Positions 1 to 6,797 of a stretch of DNA of 8,870 nt are shown piece after piece. Source of the DNA: Chitinophagaceae bacterium (GTDB lineage Bacteria; Bacteroidota; Bacteroidia; Chitinophagales; Chitinophagaceae); NCBI GenBank assembly GCA_947447815.1, contig CANFLJ010000056.1, forward strand, positions 1 to 8,870. The letters run 5' to 3'. The position numbers were made by a program, and so were the translations under genes. The notes under the pieces are model-generated. The model was not told where the DNA came from, did not search any database, and saw nothing but the letters and a program-made list of their open reading frames with translations. The stretch's first letter is position 1; the number at the start of each line of letters is the position of its first letter.

Positions 1-308
1 TGCAAATAAAGTGTATTTAAAGAATAATATTAATTTTTTAATCCACCAGTGTAAACAACAAAAAGTAGAGAACTTAGGTTTGAATAAATTTTAGAAAAAG
101 ACGTTTTTAGTAAATGGACAAACAAATCAAAAGCACTAAGCTAGGAAAGACGATACAATTAATACTTCATTTAAACTAAATCTGGCAGAAACAGTATTAC
201 CGATGTTTTAGGTAATGTAATTTCTGCTTAAACTTTAAATGCAATCATTTGTTTAAATTTACTTATACATTTACAAATCAAATAATCAACAAATAAATCA
301 ATTATATC
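1..308. other. AT-rich non-coding leader region upstream of the alcohol dehydrogenase gene
   Basis: No credible gene is seen on either strand. The longest open stretch at the left edge (about 30 codons from base 2) looks like random AT-rich translation. The region holds a perfect TAnnTTTG box (TAGGTTTG, 75-82) without a matching upstream TTG, a strong imperfect hairpin at 185-227, and a weak promoter-like box at 266-273 (TACATTTA). The last of these has TTTG at 248-251, but the 14-nt spacing is shorter than usual for Bacteroidota. Where transcription of the downstream gene starts is therefore uncertain. Confidence 0.6.
185..227. other. Imperfect hairpin in the leader of the alcohol dehydrogenase gene
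   Basis: The left arm 185-201 and right arm 211-227 pair as 7 bp (GCAGAAA/TTTCTGC), then a 2x2 internal loop, then 8 bp including two G-U pairs, closing a 9-nt loop. No T-run follows, so it is a poor intrinsic terminator. It lies 81 nt before the start codon. It could be a leader structure, a processing site, or the 3' hairpin of something upstream of the window. The function is unknown. Confidence 0.45.
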
Positions 309-1364
309 ATGAATAAATTTGAAGTAAAAGCATTTGGTACTGCCGCAATAGATGCGGACTTAAAACCTATGAACATTGAGCGTAGAGAAGTAACTGCAAA
401 AGACATTGAAATAGAGATACTCTATTGCGGTGTTTGTCATTCCGATTTACATACTGCCCGCAATGATTGGGGCGGCACTATTTATCCTGCCGTTCCCGGA
501 CATGAGATAGTAGGCAAAGTAGTAAAAGTAGGTAGTGAAGTTACCAAACTAAAAGTAGGAGACTATGCAGGAGTAGGTTGTCTGGTAGATTCCTGCAGGG
601 AGTGTAATAGTTGCAAACATGATCTGGAACAATATTGTCTGAATGGCTTTACCGGAACCTATAATGGTCAGGAAAAGTACTTGGGTAATCAGACTTTTGG
701 TGGCTATTCCGAAAAGATAGTAGTAGACGAACACTTTGTACTAAAGGTGCCTGCCAATCTGAATATGGCTGCAGTTGCCCCATTGCTTTGTGCAGGTATT
801 ACTACCTGGTCGCCATTGCGCCACTGGAAAGTAGGAAAAGATAGTAAAGTAGCCGTAGTAGGTTTGGGTGGACTTGGTCATATGGCCATAAAACTGGCAA
901 AGGGTCTTGGTGCGCATGTTGCTTTATTTTCCAGAACACCTGGCAAAACTAAAGACGCCCTTGAGTTAGGTGCTGATGAAGTAATTATTTCAACCGATGA
1001 CGCACACATGAATTCGGTAAGAGGTAAGTATGATTTGATTATTGATACTGTTCCTTATGTACATGATTTGAATCCTTATATAAATACCTTAAGCGTAAGT
1101 GGAACATTGGTAGTAGTGGGTTATTTAGGCGGATTAGAACCTTTGTTGAATACCGTACCAATGATTTTGGGTAGAAAGTCGGTAGCAGGTTCTGTAATAG
1201 GAGGAATAGCGGAAACACAAGAAATGCTGAACTTCTGTGGAGAAAATAATATTGTGTCGGAAATAGAGGTTATCAATATACAGGACATCAATATAGCCTA
1301 CGAAAGAATGCTGAAAAGCGATGTTCGTTATCGTTTTGTAATAGACATGAATTCATTGAAATAA
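309..1364 (+). CDS. NAD(P)-dependent zinc alcohol dehydrogenase (cinnamyl alcohol dehydrogenase / YahK-like)
   Basis: This is a cytosolic medium-chain dehydrogenase/reductase interconverting alcohols and aldehydes. It belongs to the CAD/YahK/yeast Adh6 group, whose members mostly reduce broad-range aldehydes. At 351 residues it has the usual family length. The catalytic zinc ligands are visible: C40 in GVCHSD, H65-E66 in PGHE, and C161. The structural zinc cluster is C96, C99, C102 and C110. A Rossmann nucleotide loop GLGGLG lies at 185-190. After the second beta strand comes FSRTPGKT (207-214). In yeast Adh6 a Ser-Arg at this place, plus a nearby Lys, binds the NADPH 2'-phosphate, so NADPH preference is inferred. 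The ATG at 309 starts directly at the family N-terminus. No Shine-Dalgarno precedes it, only AT-rich sequence. The gene appears monocistronic and ends 40 nt before a terminator. The physiological substrate cannot be told from sequence. Confidence 0.93.
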   Translation: MNKFEVKAFGTAAIDADLKPMNIERREVTAKDIEIEILYCGVCHSDLHTARNDWGGTIYPAVPGHEIVGKVVKVGSEVTKLKVGDYAGVGCLVDSCRECNSCKHDLEQYCLNGFTGTYNGQEKYLGNQTFGGYSEKIVVDEHFVLKVPANLNMAAVAPLLCAGITTWSPLRHWKVGKDSKVAVVGLGGLGHMAIKLAKGLGAHVALFSRTPGKTKDALELGADEVIISTDDAHMNSVRGKYDLIIDTVPYVHDLNPYINTLSVSGTLVVVGYLGGLEPLLNTVPMILGRKSVAGSVIGGIAETQEMLNFCGENNIVSEIEVINIQDINIAYERMLKSDVRYRFVIDMNSLK

Positions 1365-1368
1365 ATTA

Positions 1369-1399
1369 ATAGCCCTACCAATACCAGGAAATAGGCTAT
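1369..1399 (+). other. Small hairpin just after the alcohol dehydrogenase stop codon
   Basis: A 6-bp stem ATAGCC (1369-1374) / GGCTAT (1394-1399) encloses a 19-nt loop. It sits between the stop codon and the main terminator and has no T-run of its own. It may add to mRNA 3' stability or be incidental. Confidence 0.3.
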
Positions 1400-1404
1400 C
1401 AGTT

Positions 1405-1444
1405 AAAAGCGCTGTAAGGACTCAAAGTTCTGCAGCGCTTTTTT
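1405..1444 (+). terminator. Rho-independent terminator of the alcohol dehydrogenase gene
   Basis: The stem AAAAGCGCTG (1405-1414) pairs with CAGCGCTTTT (1433-1442), and the T-run continues to 1444. The loop can form a weak inner GGACT/AGTTC stem with one G-U pair. The GC-rich core followed by six T residues is the classic arrangement. Confidence 0.85.
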
Positions 1445-1532
1445 GTTGGAGGTATTATTGTTTGACTACGATTTTATATAGAAAAATTGCCTTAATACCA
1501 GCTTGGCTTTAACCCTAGCATAAAATCTTCGC

Positions 1533-1559
1533 TTGTTATTCTATCAAATGTTACATTTG
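1533..1559 (+). promoter_or_regulatory. Bacteroidota-type promoter of the isocitrate dehydrogenase gene
   Basis: A perfect TAnnTTTG -7 box (TACATTTG, 1552-1559, followed by C) lies 26 nt before the ATG. A TTG at 1533-1535, 16 nt upstream, could be the -33 element, although this spacing is slightly short. The box-to-ATG distance is nearly the same as for the yciI-like gene, which supports the call. It implies a short leader of about 20 nt. Confidence 0.55.
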
Positions 1560-1585
1560 CAACTCTAAAATAAACATTACGCTCA

Positions 1586-2815
1586 ATGGCACAGAAAATC
1601 AAAGTAGCAAATCCGGTGGTAGAACTGGATGGTGATGAGATGACAAGAATCATCTGGAAATTCATCAAAGACAAATTAATTCTACCTTATCTAGAGCTTG
1701 ATATCAAGTATTATGATCTTGGAATGGAATATCGTGATGAAACCAACGATCAGGTTACAGTAGATGCTGCAAATGCCATAAAACAATATGGTGTAGGTAT
1801 TAAATGTGCTACCATTACGCCAGATGAAGCGAGAGTGGAAGAGTTTAAATTGAAACAAATGTGGAAGAGCCCTAATGGCACTATCCGTAATATACTGGAT
1901 GGAACGGTTTTCCGTGAACCAATTGTGTGCAAAAATGTACCAAGACTGGTTCCTAACTGGACTGCCCCTATCTGCATTGGTCGTCATGCTTTTGGAGATC
2001 AGTACAGAGCTACCGATTTTGTAACCAAAGGAAAAGGTAAGCTGACTATTAAGTTTGAAGGAGAAGATGGTACTAAACAAGAATTTGAAGTGTACAACTT
2101 TAAAGGGGATGGCGTAGCAATGGCTATGTATAATACCGATGAAAGTATTGCTGGTTTTGCACGTTCTTGCTTCAATCAGGCATTGACTAAAAAATGGCCT
2201 TTATACTTATCTACCAAGAATACTATTCTTAAGAAATATGATGGTCGATTTAAAGACATCTTTGAAGATATTTATCAAAATGAATTCAAGGCTAAGTATG
2301 CTGAAGCGGGTATTACCTACGAGCACCGTCTAATCGATGACATGGTTGCATCTGCACTTAAGTGGAATGGTAACTTTGTATGGGCTTGTAAGAACTATGA
2401 TGGTGATGTACAAAGCGATACAGTAGCGCAAGGTTTTGGTAGTCTTGGTTTAATGACCTCTGTTTTAATTACTCCTGATGGACAAACTATGGAAGCAGAA
2501 GCTGCACATGGTACCGTAACACGTCACTACCGTGAACATCAAAAAGGAAAACCAACTTCTACTAACCCAATTGCATCCATTTTTGCATGGACAAGAGGAT
2601 TGGAGTTCAGAGGTAAATTAGATAACAACCAAGAGTTAATCAACTTCTGTCATGCCTTGGAAGCTGTTTGTATTGAGACAGTAGAAAGCGGCAAGATGAC
2701 TAAAGATTTAGCGGTTTGTATCTATGGTAATAAAGTAAACCATGGCGAACACTATCTTTATACTGAAGAATTCTTAGATGCTTTGGATGCCAATTTGAAA
2801 ACAAGACTGAGTTAA
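1586..2815 (+). CDS. icd: NADP-dependent isocitrate dehydrogenase, eukaryotic-like homodimeric type
   Basis: It oxidatively decarboxylates isocitrate to 2-oxoglutarate with reduction of NADP+, in the cytosolic TCA cycle. The 409-residue protein aligns by eye almost end to end, nearly gap-free, with human IDH1, and is unlike the classical E. coli Icd type. Substrate residues are present: S95 in KSPNGT, R101, R110 and R133 (equivalent of human R132, in IGRHAFGDQY). K211 lies in LSTKNT. Metal-binding aspartates are D251, D274 and D278 (LIDDMVA and NYDGDVQSD). The NADP-specificity segment HGTVTRHYR (308-316) has the Arg313-His314 pair that contacts the 2'-phosphate. The start at 1586 gives an N-terminus (MAQKIKV...) equivalent to IDH1. 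There is no Shine-Dalgarno. It is a single-gene unit with its own promoter upstream and terminator downstream. Confidence 0.97.
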   Translation: MAQKIKVANPVVELDGDEMTRIIWKFIKDKLILPYLELDIKYYDLGMEYRDETNDQVTVDAANAIKQYGVGIKCATITPDEARVEEFKLKQMWKSPNGTIRNILDGTVFREPIVCKNVPRLVPNWTAPICIGRHAFGDQYRATDFVTKGKGKLTIKFEGEDGTKQEFEVYNFKGDGVAMAMYNTDESIAGFARSCFNQALTKKWPLYLSTKNTILKKYDGRFKDIFEDIYQNEFKAKYAEAGITYEHRLIDDMVASALKWNGNFVWACKNYDGDVQSDTVAQGFGSLGLMTSVLITPDGQTMEAEAAHGTVTRHYREHQKGKPTSTNPIASIFAWTRGLEFRGKLDNNQELINFCHALEAVCIETVESGKMTKDLAVCIYGNKVNHGEHYLYTEEFLDALDANLKTRLS

Positions 2816-2820
2816 ATACA

Positions 2821-2860
2821 AATTTGACAATTTGAAGATTTGATAATTTGAAAATTGAAT
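2821..2860. repeat. 8-bp periodic AT-rich repeat (AATTTGAN x5)
   Basis: Five consecutive octamers read AATTTGAC, AATTTGAA, GATTTGAT, AATTTGAA, AATTGAAT. The tract lies directly after the isocitrate dehydrogenase stop codon and before its terminator. Similar low-complexity AATTTGA tracts are, from memory, frequent between genes in this phylum. The function is unknown. Confidence 0.8.
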
Positions 2861-2867
2861 ACATAAA

Positions 2868-2907
2868 ACAAGGGCTGTTGCAGTAATGCGACAGCCCTTG
2901 TTGTTTT
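2868..2907 (+). terminator. Strong bidirectional Rho-independent terminator
   Basis: A 14-bp stem (ACAAGGGCTGTTGC, 2868-2881, with 2888-2901, one G-U pair) closes the 6-nt loop AGTAAT. It is followed by TTGTTTT on the plus strand. On the minus strand the stem runs into TTTTATG, so it can also end transcription of the convergent YciI-family gene, whose stop codon is about 145 nt away. Confidence 0.88.
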
Positions 2908-2998
2908 ATTGTTTATCTAGCTATTAGAATTCAATATATAACAAAGCAAAAACAGAATTGCTTGACTCGTGAATTCAATCCCAATGTATCTGTATTAC

Positions 2999-3050
2999 GC
3001 CTTGCCTATTGCCTCTTTGCCTGATGCCTTGCATTCCTTTGTGCCTTGTA
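2999..3050 (-). repeat. GGCAA-type intergenic repeat, copy 1 (minus orientation)
   Basis: On the plus strand TTGCC recurs at 3002, 3009 and 3017, followed by related TGCCTTG motifs up to 3048. Read on the minus strand it gives GGCAA units at 7-8 nt spacing plus a nearby AATACAAGGCACAAA stretch. A related copy in the opposite orientation lies at 7976-8036. The rest of 2908-2998 holds nothing recognisable. Confidence 0.7.
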
Positions 3051-3347
3051 TTATAAAACGTCTTCCATTAAAAAGCTTAATTGTTTATTTGTAGTAGTTG
3101 GTAGGAATTCAATTACTTCAAAGTCTGCCAGATTGTTTTGTTTGAAAGGATCTTCATTGAGTACTTCTTCCAGCAGTGCCTTATCTTTTAAGTTGGAAAG
3201 AATAATACCCCCTGTACGAGGCACCCTCCTACCCGATGCAATGAAGTTGCCTAACTTGTACTGTTTCTTTAAAAACTCTACATGTGGCACTAAATTCTTT
3301 TCTATTTCTTCGATAGAGACTTTGTAGTTTACGAGTATGATAAACAT
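3051..3347 (-). CDS. YciI-family protein (YCII domain)
   Basis: This 98-residue single-domain protein has the YCII dimeric alpha+beta (ferredoxin-like) fold. It shows the family features: an N-terminal beta strand MFIILVNY, a conserved His at H22 (PHVEFLKKQYKLG), a central SGRRVPRTGG segment (38-47), and an acidic DPF motif (D66-P67-F68) ahead of the last strand FEVIEFLP. The His/Asp pair is the proposed active site of the family. For most members the reaction is unknown; relatives include a chlorinated-aromatic degradation enzyme (TftG). No substrate is proposed here. The ATG lies 27 nt downstream of a perfect promoter box on the same strand. The gene is transcribed divergently from the polysaccharide operon and convergently with isocitrate dehydrogenase, so it is probably its own unit. 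Confidence 0.88.
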   Translation of the reverse strand: MFIILVNYKVSIEEIEKNLVPHVEFLKKQYKLGNFIASGRRVPRTGGIILSNLKDKALLEEVLNEDPFKQNNLADFEVIEFLPTTTNKQLSFLMEDVL

Positions 3348-3374
3348 AATTGATTGTTGTGATTAAATAATGCG

Positions 3375-3382
3375 CAAAACTA
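3375..3382 (-). promoter_or_regulatory. Bacteroidota-type -7 box of the yciI-like gene
   Basis: On the minus strand this reads TAGTTTTG followed by C, a perfect TAnnTTTG. It ends 27 nt before the ATG. No clear TTG -33 element is seen at the expected distance (only T-rich sequence), so the call rests on the -7 box and its position. Confidence 0.5.
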
Positions 3383-3410
3383 GACAACTGAAACGGGGAA
3401 ATAAATGACG

Positions 3411-3501
3411 AATGATAGTTTATGGAGAAAATATTGGAAGGATAAGCGATTGAATGCTCGAAGGGATCTTTTATTCTATATTACTTTTAATAACTATCAT
3501 T
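3411..3501. repeat. Perfect 10-bp inverted repeat with 71-bp spacer
   Basis: AATGATAGTT at 3411-3420 is the exact reverse complement of AACTATCATT at 3492-3501. It sits between two divergent transcription units. It may be a paired operator allowing looping, or the closing stem of a larger RNA fold. The intervening sequence shows no strong extra pairing by eye. Confidence 0.5.
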
Positions 3502-3619
3502 ATGATTCTGCATGAAAAGAAAACCCCATTATTTTAATCAAATGTTAATTTGACTTATTATTGTAACTGCTGAGCAACGGATACTGAATATTAAATATCT
3601 ACTAAATAAGTGGAAATAA

Positions 3620-3649
3620 TTTGAAGCATTTACGAAGGATTTAAGTTTT
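3620..3649 (+). promoter_or_regulatory. Putative promoter of the polysaccharide operon
   Basis: TTTG at 3620-3623 and TAAGTTTT at 3642-3649 are 18 nt apart. The -7 box has one mismatch to TAnnTTTG. It ends 23 nt before the operon's first ATG, close to the distances seen for the other two genes with better boxes. Confidence 0.4.
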
Positions 3650-3672
3650 TCGCACCTCTAACTACATTAAAT

Positions 3673-5202
3673 ATGAGTATAATCAGCAACAAGTGGAATA
3701 TTAGGGGGATTATTATAGGTTTTTCATTAGTACTATCTTCTTTACTAATGTCTATTAATGTGCATTCTCAGGAGCATAAAGATACTCTTCAATACTGTAA
3801 AGGGTTGAAAGATGCTGGCAACATAAAAGACTCTTACCGCATATTGAAGACCTATATAAACAAACATCCTAAAGATTTCAATGCTACATGGTTTATTGCT
3901 AAACTAGCATATTGGAACTGGGAGATTGAAAACGCAAAAGAATACTATCAAGCAGCATTGGATATGCAACCTACCAATTATTATCTAAAACTAGACTATG
4001 CTATGATGCTCGTAGATATTGGCGATTTAAATAAGAGTATAAAATATTTATTACAGTATGTTTCTTATGATAGTTTATCGAAAGATGCTCAACTATATTT
4101 GGCAAAAGCATATTATTGGAAAGGCAATACAGAAGCAGCTTTAAAAGTGCTAAATCACCTTCCTAGTACTTTTAAAAATAATGAATCGGCAGAAGCTTTA
4201 AAAAATGAAATAATTTTAGTAAAAGCTGCTAATTGTAGTATTCAAACTGGTTATGATTTTGATAATCAGCCGCTTAAGCACTTTTATACAGGTGCTACTT
4301 ACTCAAAGTTTAACAACAGTCTATTGAACTGGGCAATCGCTATTCAAAATAACCAATTTAAAACAGATAGTACGAACAACAATTCATATATCATTGAAGC
4401 AAGTAACAAATTTACTTTTTTCAATCTAGGAATGCAGATAAATACTCGAATAGGACTATCCATTCTGCCATTTGCAAGTATTAATACTTTCGAAGGTGCA
4501 CTAAATTTTCGTAAGAAAATATACAAAGGATTTTCATTATTATTAGCAGTAGATAGAAAACCATATTTCTTTACCGTTAGCAGCACTCAGCAAGCTGTTG
4601 TACCAACTACGTTAATCGCCGCTATTGCGGTAGACAATTTCAAACAATTCAGTAGTAATATCCAGTATCAGCAACAGCTGTTTGACGGCAATACTATTAA
4701 ATCATTTTCAGCATGGGTATTGAGTCCAGCTTTGAAACTCAATAAGTTTTCCATCAAAGCTGGATACGCCTATCAACAGGCAGATGCTGATATAAATAAT
4801 TATACTACCAACAAATCTATCGATAGTTTGATTGCTCATTATGCTACACCAATTACGGGATATTATATTCCATACTTTACCCCAAAATCGCAAGAGATAC
4901 ATAGTGTTTTGTTGTGGTTAAACTACAAATCATCTGGTAGGTTTTCTATTACTGCAACAGGAAGTTATGGCTTATATGCAACCTTATTAAACCCATGCTT
5001 GTATCTGAATATCAATTCAATTAATAAACCAATTATTGACAAAGGTTATATCAGTCAAACCTACACCCCTATTGATGCAAGCTTAAAAGTGCTGTATAAA
5101 TATAATGAACGGGTGTCGGTCAATGCTTCCTATGAATATCAAATGACAAACTATTATACTGGACAATTTATTAATGCTACTGTAAATATTTTATTACCAT
5201 GA
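3673..5202 (+). CDS. TPR-containing outer-membrane beta-barrel protein (YaiO / BcsC / PgaA-like exporter)
   Basis: The 509-residue protein has three parts. Residues 1-32 are a Sec signal peptide (basic K7 and R11, hydrophobic 12-29, likely cleavage after VHS before Gln33). Residues about 37-185 are helical TPR-like repeats, seen in segments such as FIAKLAYWNWEIENAKEYY and LYLAKAYYWKGNTEAALKVL. Residues about 188-509 alternate polar and hydrophobic/aromatic residues, as expected for an outer-membrane beta barrel (YaiO-like). The last residues are VNILLP, without the usual terminal aromatic. TPR plus barrel is the architecture of exopolysaccharide exporters such as BcsC and PgaA, so a polymer-export role across the outer membrane is inferred, supported by the overlapping glycosyltransferase gene. 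It could instead be a TPR-bearing barrel with a structural role. Its stop codon overlaps the next start (ATGA, 5199-5202). Confidence 0.8.
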   Translation: MSIISNKWNIRGIIIGFSLVLSSLLMSINVHSQEHKDTLQYCKGLKDAGNIKDSYRILKTYINKHPKDFNATWFIAKLAYWNWEIENAKEYYQAALDMQPTNYYLKLDYAMMLVDIGDLNKSIKYLLQYVSYDSLSKDAQLYLAKAYYWKGNTEAALKVLNHLPSTFKNNESAEALKNEIILVKAANCSIQTGYDFDNQPLKHFYTGATYSKFNNSLLNWAIAIQNNQFKTDSTNNNSYIIEASNKFTFFNLGMQINTRIGLSILPFASINTFEGALNFRKKIYKGFSLLLAVDRKPYFFTVSSTQQAVVPTTLIAAIAVDNFKQFSSNIQYQQQLFDGNTIKSFSAWVLSPALKLNKFSIKAGYAYQQADADINNYTTNKSIDSLIAHYATPITGYYIPYFTPKSQEIHSVLLWLNYKSSGRFSITATGSYGLYATLLNPCLYLNINSINKPIIDKGYISQTYTPIDASLKVLYKYNERVSVNASYEYQMTNYYTGQFINATVNILLP

Positions 5203-6794
5203 GCACCAATAAAAAACTAGATAATCTTTTCGAGTTCTCTGAGGCCAAGGATATCAGAACTTCCGACAAACTAGTGCTGTTGACATTGGTTATTGCAGGT
5301 TGTATCTGTATTTTAAGATTTGGAGACTGGTGGTTTCGTAAAGCACATATTGGTTCTTTTTGGTTATTTATTTTACTGAGTGTTTGCTTCTGGTATAGCA
5401 TATTAAGATTAATACTTATCTGGATTAATTATCTGATGATCAAAAAGCCTCCTCATATTCCTGCTGCAAAGGGTTTAAGGGTTGCTATATTTACTACCAG
5501 TAGTCCTGGTGAACCATTGGAGATGTTTGAGAAGACATTGGCTGCCTGTAAAAACATAACCTATCCTCATACTACTTATTTACTGGATGACACTAAAGAT
5601 CCTGCATTCCGTGCCTGTGCTGAAAGACATGGGGCAGTATGGCTGGAACTAATTGGTATACCTGGTGCAAAGGCAGGTAAGATAAATGCTGCATTACAGA
5701 AAACTACTGAAGATATAATATTGGTTTTAGACCCCGATCATATTCCTTTCCCTAACTTCTTTGAACATACATTAGGATATTTTCAGGATGAGCAGGTTGG
5801 GTTTGTTCAGGTGGCTCAAGCATACTATAATCAGTATCGCTCTTTTACTGCATTGGGTGCAGCACAACAAACTTATACCTTTTACGGGCCTACTCAAATG
5901 GGACTCTTTGGAATTGGTGGTTCTGTTGCTATAGGTTCTAATTGCACCTTCCGTAGAAAAGCTTTAGAGAGTGCTGGAGGACATGGGATAGGACTGGCTG
6001 AAGACCTTATAACCTCAATCCGTATACATGCTGCAGGATGGAAATCTATTTACAATCCTGTTGTAATAAGCAGAGGTTTAGTACCAGAAGATTTCGGTTC
6101 TTTTTGTAAACAACAATTAAAATGGTCCAGAGGTGTATTTGAAGTAACTTTTGTAGAGATACCAAAACTATTCAAGAAGCTTACAGGTTGGCAAAGATTA
6201 TCTTACACTACCATTGGAACGTACTATTTAGTAGGAGCTACTTCCTGCTTTTTTACGCTACTCCCTTTCTTCTTTTTTATTACTGGGATTATGCCAGCAC
6301 AGATGGAATTTAATGAGTTCTTTATAAGAGGAGGACTAATAGTAGTAATAGCCATTGCCATCTATATTTATGTACAAAGATGGATGAGTCATGCCCCTTC
6401 TGAAAGGGGATTACACTTTAATGGAATGATTCTTAAATATGCTTGCTGGCCCGTATTCTTTTTAGGCTTTTTATTGAGTGTAGTAGATGCAGATATACCT
6501 TATATACCCACTGCTAAAAAAGCAGCAGTAGGTTCCTTCACTCCATTTGCCAGACCACTGGTTATACATGTATTTTTATTTATAGTTGCCATCATTTGTA
6601 TTTTCATAGCCAGAAAGTATTACTTAACTGAAGCACAGTTATTAGCTACCCGCGAAATAACCTGGGCAATGGTAGGGTTTGCATTACATTCTTTCATCAT
6701 GTCGATAGGTGGTATATATGCTGCCGCTGAAGCTTGGAGTATGAAATCGGAAGACAGCTGGGATACTGTAGATTTATCAAAAATTAAAGTGTAA
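5199..6794 (+). CDS. Membrane-embedded family 2 glycosyltransferase, cellulose synthase-like
   Basis: A 531-residue inner-membrane enzyme predicted to polymerise a sugar from a nucleotide donor. Two N-terminal membrane segments (about 24-40 and 52-80) precede a GT2 domain (about 92-320). About five more segments follow (339-365, 379-393, 412-428, 453-471, 488-508). Catalytic motifs are D130-D131 (LLDDTKD), DPD at 178-180, AED at 267-269 and QQLKW at 305-309. The last corresponds to the processive-synthase Q(Q/R)xRW motif but carries Lys in place of Arg. IPYIPTAKK (433-441), between membrane segments, resembles the FxVTxK gating loop of BcsA. No PilZ domain is present, so direct cyclic-di-GMP control as in BcsA is not indicated. 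Start: its ATG overlaps the upstream stop, indicating translational coupling; there is no Shine-Dalgarno. The GH26 gene begins 3 nt after its stop. The polymer made is unknown; a non-processive transferase remains possible. Confidence 0.9.
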   Translation: MSTNKKLDNLFEFSEAKDIRTSDKLVLLTLVIAGCICILRFGDWWFRKAHIGSFWLFILLSVCFWYSILRLILIWINYLMIKKPPHIPAAKGLRVAIFTTSSPGEPLEMFEKTLAACKNITYPHTTYLLDDTKDPAFRACAERHGAVWLELIGIPGAKAGKINAALQKTTEDIILVLDPDHIPFPNFFEHTLGYFQDEQVGFVQVAQAYYNQYRSFTALGAAQQTYTFYGPTQMGLFGIGGSVAIGSNCTFRRKALESAGGHGIGLAEDLITSIRIHAAGWKSIYNPVVISRGLVPEDFGSFCKQQLKWSRGVFEVTFVEIPKLFKKLTGWQRLSYTTIGTYYLVGATSCFFTLLPFFFFITGIMPAQMEFNEFFIRGGLIVVIAIAIYIYVQRWMSHAPSERGLHFNGMILKYACWPVFFLGFLLSVVDADIPYIPTAKKAAVGSFTPFARPLVIHVFLFIVAIICIFIARKYYLTEAQLLATREITWAMVGFALHSFIMSIGGIYAAAEAWSMKSEDSWDTVDLSKIKV

Positions 6795-6797
6795 GTT

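Larger units (their letters stand above)
3348..3672. other. Divergent regulatory region between the yciI-like gene and the polysaccharide operon
   Basis: No gene is visible in these 325 bases. The region holds the yciI-like promoter, a putative promoter for the operon, and a perfect 10-bp inverted repeat, AATGATAGTT (3411-3420) / AACTATCATT (3492-3501), separated by 71 nt. It also holds a short operator-like palindrome TCAAAT-4 nt-ATTTGA (3538-3553). These symmetrical elements could bind a regulator, but no regulator gene is in the window. Confidence 0.6.

Noticed and set aside
248..273. Promoter TTTG-14 nt-TACATTTA close to the alcohol dehydrogenase gene
   Set aside because: The spacing is too short and the -7 box has a mismatch, so it is mentioned in the leader description but not called as a promoter.
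1691..2080. Minus-strand frame of 129 codons inside isocitrate dehydrogenase
   Set aside because: It lies wholly within a strongly conserved enzyme gene on the other strand and shows no recognisable domain.
3046..3327. Plus-strand frame opposite the yciI-like gene
   Set aside because: The minus-strand reading gives a clear YCII domain with correct length and a promoter box; the plus-strand translation is Ser/Leu-rich shadow sequence.
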